A program made the position numbers and the translations under genes. Below are positions 26,810 through 34,346 of a DNA stretch of 64,000 nucleotides, piece after piece (position 1 is the first letter of the stretch; each line of letters starts with the position of its first letter). Source of the DNA: Caulobacter sp. Root343 (lineage in GTDB: Bacteria; Pseudomonadota; Alphaproteobacteria; Caulobacterales; Caulobacteraceae); assembly GCF_001425745.1 (NCBI RefSeq), contig NZ_LMDF01000006.1, forward strand, positions 290,494 through 354,493, written 5' to 3'. Below the pieces are notes generated by a model. The model was not told where the DNA came from. It did no database searches and saw only the letters and a list, made by a program, of their open reading frames with translations.

Positions 26810-28189
26810 GTGACCGACACGCAGAATCCGGCTGAAGCCTCGACGGTGGTCTGGTGCGAGAGCGCGATGCTGGCCGACGGCTGGGCGCGCGGCGTGAGGT
26901 TCACGATCACCGACGGCCGCATCGCCCGGATCGACACTGACACCAGCGCCGGCGACGCTCTCCGCCTCGGTCCGGCCTTGCCGGGTCTGGGCAATGTCCA
27001 CAGCCACGCCTTCCAGCGCGCCATGGCCGGTCTAGCCGAGACGCGCGGCGACACCGGCGACAACTTCTGGACCTGGCGCGAGGTCATGTACCGCTTCCTG
27101 GAGCGGTTGGATCCCGACATGGTCCAGGCCATCGCCGCCATGGGCCAGATGGAGATGCTGGAGGGCGGCTTCACGCGGGTGGGCGAGTTCCACTACCTGC
27201 ACCACGCGCCCGACGGCGGCGCCTACGACAACCCGGCCGAGATGGCGGCGCGGATCGCGGCCGCCGCCGAGGAGACGGGCATCGGCTTGACCCTGCTGCC
27301 GGTGTTCTACGCCCACGCCAACTTCGGCGGCCTGCCGCCCACCGACGGCCAGAAGCGCTTCATCCACGGTGTCGACGCCTTCGCGCGGTTGGTCGAAGCC
27401 TGTCGAGGCACCGTCGCGGCGCTGCCCGAGGCGGTGGTCGGGATCGCTCCCCACAGCCTGCGCGCGGTTACCGCCGAGGAGCTGGACGCGATCCTGCCCT
27501 TGGCCGCCGGCGGGCCGATCCACATCCACGTGGCCGAACAGACCAAGGAGGTCGACGACTGCCTGGCCGCCACCGGCCAGCGTCCGGTCCGCTGGCTGAT
27601 GAACCATGCCGAGGTCGACAAGCAGTGGTGCCTGATCCACGCCACCCACATCAACGCCACCGAGACCGAGCGCCTGGCCAAGAGCGGCGCGACGGCCGGC
27701 CTCTGCCCGGTGACCGAAGCCAACCTCGGCGACGGGATCTTTCCGACCCCCGACTACCTGGCCGCTGGCGGAGCCTTCGGAATCGGCACCGACTCCAACA
27801 TCCTGATCAGCGCCGCCGAGGAGCTGCGGACCCTGGAATACGCCCAGCGCCTGACCCGCCGGGCCCGCAACGTGCTGGCGGGCGGCCCGCGCCGCGCGAC
27901 CGGCGGCGACCTGTGGCGGGCGGCGACGATGGGCGGGGCTCAGGCCCTGGGCGTCGGGCGCGGTGGTCTGCGGCGGGGCGCGGCGGCGGACTTCGTCACG
28001 CTCGACCGTGAGCACCCGAACTTGATCGGCCGCTCGGGCGACACGCTGATCGACAGTCTGGTCTTCGCTGGCGGCGGCGTCGACACCGTCTGGCGTCACG
28101 GCCGTCAGCTGGTGTCGGGCGGTCGCCACCATGGCCGTGAAGGTATCGTCGCCCGCTACAACACTGCCCTGAAAGCCCTGTTGGCGTGA
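26810..28189 (+). CDS. hutF: Formimidoylglutamate deiminase
   Basis: A 459-residue amidohydrolase starting at GTG 26810. It converts N-formimino-L-glutamate to N-formylglutamate and ammonia, which marks the five-step route of histidine degradation used in many Proteobacteria. The metal motif GNVHSHAFQRAMAG (H64, H66) is followed by TRGDTGDNFWTWREVMY, the phrase VGIAPHSLRAVTAEEL, HIHVAEQTKEVDDC and IGTDSNILISAAEELRTLEY. The stop overlaps the hutC GTG start by four bases. The frame is open far upstream but only as antisense of hutI. Confidence 0.96.
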   Translation: MTDTQNPAEASTVVWCESAMLADGWARGVRFTITDGRIARIDTDTSAGDALRLGPALPGLGNVHSHAFQRAMAGLAETRGDTGDNFWTWREVMYRFLERLDPDMVQAIAAMGQMEMLEGGFTRVGEFHYLHHAPDGGAYDNPAEMAARIAAAAEETGIGLTLLPVFYAHANFGGLPPTDGQKRFIHGVDAFARLVEACRGTVAALPEAVVGIAPHSLRAVTAEELDAILPLAAGGPIHIHVAEQTKEVDDCLAATGQRPVRWLMNHAEVDKQWCLIHATHINATETERLAKSGATAGLCPVTEANLGDGIFPTPDYLAAGGAFGIGTDSNILISAAEELRTLEYAQRLTRRARNVLAGGPRRATGGDLWRAATMGGAQALGVGRGGLRRGAAADFVTLDREHPNLIGRSGDTLIDSLVFAGGGVDTVWRHGRQLVSGGRHHGREGIVARYNTALKALLA

Positions 28190-28893
28190 CGGGCCCGCTG
28201 CACCAGCGCATCCGCGCCGACATCGAGGCCCGCATCCGCTCGGGCGAATGGCCGCCCGGCCACCGCGTGCCGTTCGAGACCGAGCTGATGGCCCAGTACG
28301 GCTGCGCCCGGATGACGGTCAGCAAGGCCATGGCCGCCCTGGTCGAGGCCGGGCTGATCGTGCGGCGCAAGCGGGCCGGCTCGTTCGTGGCCCGGCCCAA
28401 GGTCCACGCGCCGGTGCTGAACATTCCCGACATCCAGTCCGAGATCGTCGCGCGCGGCGAGGCCTACGCCTTCCGCCTGCTGTCGCGGCGGGTGCGGGCG
28501 GCCGATCGCGACAGTCCCGAAGAGGTCGAGCTGGCGGCCGGCGGCAAGCTGCTGGAGTTGGATGGCGTCCACGACGCCGGCGGAAGGCCCTTCTCCCTGG
28601 AGCGGCGCCTGGTGTCGTTGAAGGCCGCTCCCGAGATGGAAGCCGCCGACTTCGCCGACGTCCCGCCCGGCGCCTGGCTGCTGGAGCACGTCGCCTGGAC
28701 CGAGGCCGAGAGCCGCATCGGCGCGGTCAACGCCGACGCCGAGGCTGCTCGCCTGCTGGCTCTGGATGAGGGCGCGGCCTGCCTGGTCGTCGACCGCCGC
28801 ACCTGGCGCGAAGGCCAGCACGTCACCCGCGTGCGGCAGGTGTTCCCCGGCGAGGCCTACGACCTGGTGGCGCGGTTCGGGCCTGGCGCCTGA
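28186..28893 (+). CDS. hutC: Histidine utilisation repressor, GntR family
   Basis: A 235-residue regulator. Residues 5-72 are a GntR winged helix (IRSGEWPPGHRVPFETELMAQYGCARMTVSKAMAALVEAGLIVRRKRAGSFVA); residues 90-230 are a UTRA ligand-binding domain. In this family urocanate releases the repressor. It is coupled to hutF by a GTGA overlap, so repressor and enzyme are made together. The matching operator is the palindrome at 26770-26787. Confidence 0.94.
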   Translation: MTGPLHQRIRADIEARIRSGEWPPGHRVPFETELMAQYGCARMTVSKAMAALVEAGLIVRRKRAGSFVARPKVHAPVLNIPDIQSEIVARGEAYAFRLLSRRVRAADRDSPEEVELAAGGKLLELDGVHDAGGRPFSLERRLVSLKAAPEMEAADFADVPPGAWLLEHVAWTEAESRIGAVNADAEAARLLALDEGAACLVVDRRTWREGQHVTRVRQVFPGEAYDLVARFGPGA

Positions 28894-28933
28894 GGGCGAG
28901 TCCGGCTTAGCTGCGGCCAACCGGAGAACACCC

Positions 28934-29473
28934 ATGGACCTGCACGCGCTCGTCATCCCCACCTATGTCCAGATGCTCAAGGGCCTTGGCAATCAGCTGA
29001 CAAAGGCCGAGGCCTTCGCCGGCGAAACCGGCCTGTCGACCGAGGACCTGCTGGGCGCGCGCCTGGCGCCGGACATGTTCCCGCTGGCGACCCAGGTGCG
29101 GCTCGTCTGCACCCAGGCCAGCGACGTGCTGCGCCACCTGACGGGCGCGGACTCGTTCGCACCCGCCGAAGACGCGACCGACTTCGACGGCCTGCGCGCT
29201 CAGCTGGCCGACGCCGCCCAGCGAATCCAGGCGACCCCGGCCTCGGCTTTCGAGGGCGTCGCCGAAAAGACGATCGAGCTGAAGCTGCCCAACGGCATCG
29301 TCTTCGACATGACCGGCGAGTCGTTCGCGCGCGACTGGGCGCTGCCCCAGTTCTACTTCCACCTGATGGCCGCCTACGCGATCCTGCGCCACAAGGGCGT
29401 GGCGCTGGGCAAGCCCGACTGGGTCAGCCACATGTTCGCCTACATCCGGCCGGGGACGTTCCCGGGCGGCTAA
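28934..29473 (+). CDS. DUF1993 domain protein
   Basis: A 179-residue soluble protein starting at ATG 28934, with GGAGA upstream. It matches DUF1993 throughout: IPTYVQMLKGLGNQLTKAE, LGARLAPDMFPLATQVRLVCTQASD near residues 40-65, and the C-terminal LPQFYFHLMAAYAILRHKGVALGKPDW. The family is a DinB-like helical bundle of unknown activity, and no metal triad is evident. It follows hutC by 40 bases on the same strand but is not part of the histidine pathway by any known link. Confidence 0.88.
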   Translation: MDLHALVIPTYVQMLKGLGNQLTKAEAFAGETGLSTEDLLGARLAPDMFPLATQVRLVCTQASDVLRHLTGADSFAPAEDATDFDGLRAQLADAAQRIQATPASAFEGVAEKTIELKLPNGIVFDMTGESFARDWALPQFYFHLMAAYAILRHKGVALGKPDWVSHMFAYIRPGTFPGG

Positions 29474-29544
29474 GGGGCGAACACCCTTGCTCGTTTCAAG
29501 TGCTGATGATCATCATGCAGCCTTGGATCGAGTGGGGGTAGTCG

Positions 29545-30345
29545 ATGATCGCATTCTTCGCGGCCATGGCCGTGGCGACGGCCAGTTCCTGCCCGCCCGT
29601 CGACGGCGCGGCGGCCCTCTTCACGGAGAAGACCAAGTACGTCTGGGTCGGCGAGGTCCACGGGACGGCCGAGGAGCCGGCCCTGTTCGGCGACCTGGTC
29701 TGCCAGGCCGCCGCCACGCGGCCGGTCGTGGTGGCGTTGGAGCGGGACGTCGCCGAGCAACCCTTGTGGAATGCCTATCTCGCCTCCGACGGCGGCGCCG
29801 CGGCTCGAGCCGCCTTCCTGCAAGCCCCTTCCTGGAACTGGGAGGTTCAGGACGGCCGTAGCAGTCAGGCGATGCTGGGCTTGGCCGACCGCCTGCGGCT
29901 GGCCAAGCGTCAGGGCGCCATCAAGGACGTCAAACTGATCCTGGCGGGCGGCGCTTCGGCGGCCGTCTACGAACAGTCCATGGCGCAAGCGGTGTTGGCC
30001 GCGCGGGATGCTGATCCGCGGACCTTGGTGATGGCCTTCTCGGGCAACCTGCACGCAAAGCGCGGCGAGAACGTCCGGCAGGGAGAGACCTACGCCTTGG
30101 CGGCCAAGGCGATGCCGGTCGGAGAGACCCTTTTGGTGGTGATCCGGGGTGGGTCGGGCACGGCCTGGAACTGCCGCCAAGAGTGCGGCGAGAACCCGCG
30201 CGGCGGTTGGAGCGACCAGGCGCGCCGCGTCGACTTCACCAATCCGCCGGAGGGTTTCGACGCGGTCGCCTATACCGGCCGTTCGAGCACCGCTTCGCCG
30301 CCAGCAGCCCGACCGGCGAAACGGACCGTCCTGCCCGGCGGCTAG
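29545..30345 (+). CDS. Exported TIKI/ChaN-like protein
   Basis: A 266-residue protein. The first 15 residues are a short hydrophobic segment (FFAAMAVATASS), a possible signal. Residues 30-60 read YVWVGEVHGTAEEPALFGDLVCQA, and the pattern GExHG with acidic residues behind it matches the metal-dependent TIKI/EreA/ChaN superfamily. The segment PVVVALERD near 70 and MAFSGNLHAKRG near 165 fit the second and third blocks of that fold. Three cysteines near the middle and C terminus (WNCRQECGENP) could form a disulphide. The specific reaction is unknown. Its 3' end overlaps the convergent GFA gene by four bases. A related but longer protein is at 62062-63330. Confidence 0.65.
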   Translation: MIAFFAAMAVATASSCPPVDGAAALFTEKTKYVWVGEVHGTAEEPALFGDLVCQAAATRPVVVALERDVAEQPLWNAYLASDGGAAARAAFLQAPSWNWEVQDGRSSQAMLGLADRLRLAKRQGAIKDVKLILAGGASAAVYEQSMAQAVLAARDADPRTLVMAFSGNLHAKRGENVRQGETYALAAKAMPVGETLLVVIRGGSGTAWNCRQECGENPRGGWSDQARRVDFTNPPEGFDAVAYTGRSSTASPPAARPAKRTVLPGG

Positions 30346-30755
30346 TCCGGCATCGTCTCGAACAGCGTCACGCCCTCGGGCGGCACGACCCAGGCCGGGC
30401 GGTCGCGGTTGAACAGCAGCATGGCCGGCTTGAACAGGCTGGGGTCGTCCAGCGAGCCGGCATAGATCGTGTGCGAGTCGTGCAGGCCATGCTCGCCGCC
30501 GAACACCAGGCCGCCGCAGGTCGGGCACGAGTTGCGGGTCGCCTCGCCGCCGCGGAAGGCCCGGCTGCGATACTGGCGCGTCGGGCCGGTGATGGTCAGC
30601 GCCTCGGCCGGAAAGCCCATGAACGGAATGAACCCCGAGCCCGACGCCCGGCGGCAATCGCCGCAGCAGCAGACGCCCATATAGTTCGGCGCGCGGTCGG
30701 CCTCCCAGCGCAAAGCGCCGCACAGGCATCCGCCCTTGAAAGGAGTCTGGGTCAT
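30342..30755 (-). CDS. GFA family (Mss4-like zinc) protein
   Basis: A 137-residue protein of the glutathione-dependent formaldehyde-activating family. The zinc ligands C10 and C12 in GGCLCGALRW, the cluster C29-C34 in CCCGDCRR and the pair C77/C80 in NSCPTCGG are all in place. Family members bind zinc; the formaldehyde-activating reaction has been shown only for some, so the family name is looser than a function. It lies between the TIKI-like gene and the tRNA. Confidence 0.88.
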   Translation of the reverse strand: MTQTPFKGGCLCGALRWEADRAPNYMGVCCCGDCRRASGSGFIPFMGFPAEALTITGPTRQYRSRAFRGGEATRNSCPTCGGLVFGGEHGLHDSHTIYAGSLDDPSLFKPAMLLFNRDRPAWVVPPEGVTLFETMPD

Positions 30756-30796
30756 GTCCCGGAGGGTAGAGGCCGGGGCGCGAGCCGGTCAATCTG

Positions 30797-30873
30797 TGGT
30801 GGCTGGGGGCGGGATCGAACCGCCGACCTGTGGGTTATGAATCCACCGCTCTAACCATCTGAGCTACCCAGCC
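30797..30873 (-). tRNA. tRNA with anticodon CAT (Met elongator or Ile2)
   Basis: On the minus strand the sequence begins GGCTGGGTAGCTCAG, has the D-loop TGGTTAGAGC, an anticodon stem-loop with TTCATAA (CAT at 30837-30839 as its complement ATG on the plus strand), a T-loop GGTTCGATCC and ends CCCAGCCACCA. The CCA is encoded. Acceptor ends GGCTGGG and CCCAGCC pair perfectly. CAT is shared by elongator Met, initiator Met and lysidine-modified Ile2; the acceptor opens with a G-C pair, so it is not an initiator. Met versus Ile2 is not decided here. Confidence 0.95.
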
Positions 30874-30924
30874 GGACCAGGAGGCGCGGCTTATAGGCGA
30901 GAACCCCGGGGCGTTTCAAGCACC

Positions 30925-31401
30925 CTAGTCCGCCACGATCGCCGCCGTCACCGCGCTCAACGCCTTGACCGCGTCCGCCGGCGTCAGCTTCACCTGCAGA
31001 CCGCGCTGGCCCCCGTTGATGAAGACGTAGGGCTCGGCCAGGGCGGCTTCTTCCAGCACCGTCGGCAGGCGCTTCTTCTGGCCGAACGGGCTGACGCCGC
31101 CGACCTTGTAGCCGGTGATCCGCTCGGCGTCGGGCACAGGGGCCATGGCGGCCGACTTGCCCTTCAGAGCGGCGGCCAGCTTCTTCATGCTGACCTCCTT
31201 GTCCGAGGGCAGGATGGCGCAGGCCGGCTTGCCGTCCAGCATCACCACCAGGGTCTTGAGCACCCGGCGGGGATCCTCGCCCAGGGCTTCCGCCGCCTGC
31301 AGGCCTACACGCTCCGAACCGGGGTCGTAGTCGTAGGTATGCAGGTCGAACGCGACGCCGGCCTTGGTGAGCGCGAGGGTGGCGGGAGTGCTCTTGGACA
31401 T
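30925..31401 (-). CDS. ybaK: Cys-tRNA(Pro)/Cys-tRNA(Cys) deacylase YbaK
   Basis: A 158-residue editing domain. The family phrases AFDLHTYDYDP, VLKTLVVMLDGKPACAILPSDKEVSMKKLAAAL, and ERITGYKVGGVSPFGQKKRLP are present. The lysine within VLKTLVV is the residue used for deacylation in the YbaK family. It hydrolyses mischarged Cys-tRNA(Pro). Start ATG 31401 gives the family length; the frame stays open 57 codons upstream. It lies just downstream of the tRNA with anticodon CAT, with no evident link. Confidence 0.93.
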   Translation of the reverse strand: MSKSTPATLALTKAGVAFDLHTYDYDPGSERVGLQAAEALGEDPRRVLKTLVVMLDGKPACAILPSDKEVSMKKLAAALKGKSAAMAPVPDAERITGYKVGGVSPFGQKKRLPTVLEEAALAEPYVFINGGQRGLQVKLTPADAVKALSAVTAAIVAD

Positions 31402-31537
31402 GGTCGGGTGATACCTCAAGCGCGCGACGGCTGTCATCCCGCGCCCAAGCCCGCACGTCGCGCTTGCCGTGCGGGTGAGCCTGTCCCAACATCCGTTTGA
31501 CCCGGCGCCGAGACCGGAACCCGAGGGAGCAGGCCAG

Positions 31538-33130
31538 ATGTCCGACGCGATCGCCTTCGACCGCATGCCCACCCTGGGCGACGTCGCCCGCTATCACGCG
31601 GAGGTGCGCCCCGACGCGGTCGCTCTCAGCTTCGAGGGGCGCGAGACGACCTTCGCCGCCTTCGACCGTCACACCAGCCAGGTGGCCAACGCCCTGATCG
31701 CGGCGGGCCTCTCGACCGGCGACCGCGTCGCCTATGTCGGCAAGAACAGCGACCATTATTTCGAGCTGCTGATCGGAGCCGCCAAGGCCGGGGTGGTGAC
31801 CACGCCGATCGGCTGGCGCCTGGCCCCGGCGGAGATCGCCTACATCATCGCCGACAGCGAGGCCAAGCTGGTGTTTGTCGGCCCCGAACTGATCGCCCAT
31901 GTCGGCGAGGTGGCGGCCGAGCTGACCCACCGGCCGGTGGTGATCGTCATGGAGGCTTGCGGCGCCGGAGAGCATCCGACCTTCGAAGCCTGGCGCGACG
32001 CGCGGAGCGACGTCGACCCGCACAAGCCGATCGAGACCTCGGACATCGCCATCCAGCTCTACACCTCGGGCACCACGGGCCGGCCGAAGGGCGCGATGCT
32101 GACCCACGACAATCTGCTGGCCATGCGCCGCGAGGCCGCCCGCTCGCCCCTGGCCTGGAACCAGTGGGGGCCGGAGGACGTCAGCCTGGTGGCCATGCCT
32201 GTCGCCCATATCGGCGGCACCGGCTGGGGCCTCGTCGGCCTGTTCAACGGCGCCAAGGGCGTGGTGGCTCGCGAGTTCGACCCGACCAAGGTGCTGGACT
32301 TCATCGAGAAGGACCGCGTCTCGAAGATGTTCATGGTCCCGGCCGCCTTGCAGATCGTGGTGCGCCAGCCCCGGGCCCGCCAGGTCGACTATTCGCGGAT
32401 GAGCCACATCCTCTACGGCGCCGCGCCCATCCCGCTCGATTTGCTGCGCGAGTGCATGGAGGTGTTCGGCTGTGGTTTCGTCCAGCAGTACGGCATGACC
32501 GAGACGACCGGCACGGTGGTCTACCTGCCGCCCGAGGACCACGACCCGGCCGGCAACGCGCGCATGCGGTCGGCGGGCCTGCCGATGCCGGGTGTCGAGC
32601 TGAAGGTGATCGACGAGGCCGGGAACAGCCTGCCGACCGGCGCGGTGGGCGAGATCGCCGTGCGCTCCCTGGCCAACATGGCCGGCTACTGGAAGCTGGA
32701 CGAGGCCACCCGCAAGACGCTCGACGCCGACGGCTGGCTCCGCACCGGCGACGCCGGCTATCTGGACGCCGACGGCTATCTGTTCATCCACGACCGGGTG
32801 AAGGACATGATCATCTCCGGCGGCGAGAACATCTATCCGGCCGAGGTCGAGAGCGCCGTCTACGGCCATCCGCACGTGGCCGAGGTGGCGGTGATCGGCG
32901 TGCCGGACGAGAAATGGGGCGAGGCCGTGAAGGCGGTGGTCGCGGCCAAGCCGGGGGTGACGCCGGACGCCGACGACATCATCGCCTTCGCCCGGACCCG
33001 GATCGCGCATTTCAAGGCGCCGAAGAGCGTGGACTTCGTGGCGGCGTTACCGAGGAACGCGTCGGGCAAGATCCTGCGGCGGGAGCTGCGGGCGCCGTAT
33101 TGGGCGGGGCGGGAGCGGCAGGTGAATTAG
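31538..33130 (+). CDS. Acyl-CoA synthetase (AMP-forming), second gene
   Basis: A 530-residue adenylate-forming enzyme from ATG 31538, preceded by GAGGGAG. The ATP loop LYTSGTTGRPKGAML lies near residues 171-185, the motif QYGMTETTGTVVYLP near 322, the hinge GWLRTGDAGYLDADGYLFIHDR near 412 and the terminal lysine motif ASGKILRREL near 510. It activates a fatty or related acid. It is divergent from ybaK and unlike the first synthetase (4586-6124) in its N-terminal third. The 3' end is followed by a palindromic repeat and the convergent dehydrogenase. Confidence 0.93.
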   Translation: MSDAIAFDRMPTLGDVARYHAEVRPDAVALSFEGRETTFAAFDRHTSQVANALIAAGLSTGDRVAYVGKNSDHYFELLIGAAKAGVVTTPIGWRLAPAEIAYIIADSEAKLVFVGPELIAHVGEVAAELTHRPVVIVMEACGAGEHPTFEAWRDARSDVDPHKPIETSDIAIQLYTSGTTGRPKGAMLTHDNLLAMRREAARSPLAWNQWGPEDVSLVAMPVAHIGGTGWGLVGLFNGAKGVVAREFDPTKVLDFIEKDRVSKMFMVPAALQIVVRQPRARQVDYSRMSHILYGAAPIPLDLLRECMEVFGCGFVQQYGMTETTGTVVYLPPEDHDPAGNARMRSAGLPMPGVELKVIDEAGNSLPTGAVGEIAVRSLANMAGYWKLDEATRKTLDADGWLRTGDAGYLDADGYLFIHDRVKDMIISGGENIYPAEVESAVYGHPHVAEVAVIGVPDEKWGEAVKAVVAAKPGVTPDADDIIAFARTRIAHFKAPKSVDFVAALPRNASGKILRRELRAPYWAGRERQVN

Positions 33131-33149
33131 GTGGCTGGCTCGGCGGGCC

Positions 33150-33250
33150 CCCACCTGACCTGCTCCGCAGGTCGTCCGCCCCCGGAGGGGGCGGAAGGTG
33201 TTTCTTCTTCCCCCTCCGGCGGAGGAGCGCCGAAGGCGCGGAGGGGGCAA
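33150..33250. repeat. Palindromic intergenic repeat (CCCCCTCCGGCGG type)
   Basis: An element with GACCTGCTCCGCAGGTC at 33158-33174 on the left, GCCCCCGGAGGGGGC near 33178, and CCCCCTCCGGCGGAGG at about 33210-33225 with CGCCGAAGGCGCGGAGGGGG following. It is compound, with three small hairpins, and lies between convergent genes. No coding content. Confidence 0.7.
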
Positions 33251-33254
33251 GTGG

Positions 33255-34178
33255 CTACTCGATGAACGCCTCGACCACCTCCCGCGTCCCCACCAGAAAC
33301 GCATCCGCCACCAGGGTGAGCGGCCGCACATCGACCTCGGACCGCCCCTCGGCCACCAGGGCCGCGAAACGGTCGTAGAGGCCCGGATATTCCCGGTTCT
33401 CGCCGTCCACGACCAGCGCCTCGTCGATCTCCAGCTTGGCCCCGCCCAGCGACAGCTTCAGCACGCCGTCGTCGGTCCAGGCGGTGATGTCCCAGGTCTG
33501 CGGGCCGGTCTGCAGGAAGTCGAGGTCGGCGGTGATCTCGGTTCCGCCCAGCGTGGTCATATCGACGTGGGCGGCGATCGGCGACTGGACGTTCTCCGGG
33601 ACCCGCAGCCGGGCGTCGGTGACGAACACCTCGGCCGGCATGATCTCGGTCAGGATCGACAGGGCGTTGATGGCGGGATCGAAGACACCCATGCCGCCGG
33701 CCTGCCAGATCCAGGTCTGGCCGGGATGCCAGCGGCGCACGTCCTCGCGCCACTCGATCGCCAGCTTGCGGACGGCGCGGGTGGCCAGCCAGGCCTTGGC
33801 CTGGGGCACGCCGGCGGCGAAGCGCGAGTGCCAGCTGGTGAACAGGACGACACCGTGGTCGCGGGCGACGGCGGCCAGTTCGGCCACCTCGCTGACCGTG
33901 GCCCCGGGCGGCTTCTCCAGGAACACGTGCTTGCCGGCGCGCAGGGCGGCCAGCGCCGTCTCGCGGCGGGCCTGGGGCGGAGTGCAGAGGGCGACGGCGT
34001 CCAGTTCGGGGCCCCGCGCCAGCATCTCGTCGATGTCGTGGTAGACCGGGATCCCGCCCAGGTCGGGCTTGCTGCGGCTGGCGGCGGCGACCAGGCTGAA
34101 ACGCGGGTCCGCGGCGAGGGCGGGGATGTGCTGGTCATGGGCGATCTTGCCCACGCCGACGAGGCCGATCCGGATCAC
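33255..34178 (-). CDS. Gfo/Idh/MocA family sugar 1-dehydrogenase (galactose/arabinose type)
   Basis: A 307-residue NAD(P)-dependent oxidoreductase. The Rossmann motif GLVGVGKIAHDQHIPALA is at residues 5-22 and the EKP motif FLEKPPGATVSE near 90. The DQHIPA phrase next to the dinucleotide motif is characteristic of the galactose 1-dehydrogenase / L-arabinose 1-dehydrogenase branch, which oxidises the aldose to the lactone as the first step of an oxidative pathway. The gene follows the GH3 glycosidase on the same strand but is separated from it by a terminator, so it has its own promoter region (with an 11-base palindrome at 34216-34226). Confidence 0.82.
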   Translation of the reverse strand: MIRIGLVGVGKIAHDQHIPALAADPRFSLVAAASRSKPDLGGIPVYHDIDEMLARGPELDAVALCTPPQARRETALAALRAGKHVFLEKPPGATVSEVAELAAVARDHGVVLFTSWHSRFAAGVPQAKAWLATRAVRKLAIEWREDVRRWHPGQTWIWQAGGMGVFDPAINALSILTEIMPAEVFVTDARLRVPENVQSPIAAHVDMTTLGGTEITADLDFLQTGPQTWDITAWTDDGVLKLSLGGAKLEIDEALVVDGENREYPGLYDRFAALVAEGRSEVDVRPLTLVADAFLVGTREVVEAFIE

Positions 34179-34215
34179 GCTGTGCTTCCTCCCGCCGTCA
34201 CGCGCGGCTCGGCCT

Positions 34216-34226
34216 AATTATAGTAT
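34216..34226. promoter_or_regulatory. AT-rich palindrome ahead of the dehydrogenase
   Basis: TTATA G TATAA, a perfect 11-base palindrome in an otherwise very GC-rich stretch, 38 bases upstream of the dehydrogenase start. It could be an operator or the -10 region of its promoter (TATAAT-like on the minus strand). Which of these it is cannot be decided. Confidence 0.45.
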
Positions 34227-34263
34227 AAATGCGGCCGCGCAAGCACGCCGCCTGCGAGGACCA

Positions 34264-34297
34264 TAAAAAAGGAGCGCCGCTTGGGGCGACGCTCCTG
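34264..34297 (-). terminator. Terminator after the GH3 glycosidase
   Basis: On the minus strand, GGAGCGTCGC pairs with GCGGCGCTCC (one G-U pair) around a five-base loop, followed by TTTTTTATGG. It lies about 50 bases after the GH3 stop and separates it from the dehydrogenase gene. Confidence 0.85.
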
Positions 34298-34346
34298 AAG
34301 GGGAAGAGACTGAAGGGCCGGCGGAAAAGGGGTCTCCGCCGATCCT

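Noticed and set aside
29504..29515. TGATGATCATCA palindrome ahead of the TIKI-like gene
   Set aside because: Simple ATGA-type repetition can give this by chance and nothing else supports an operator.
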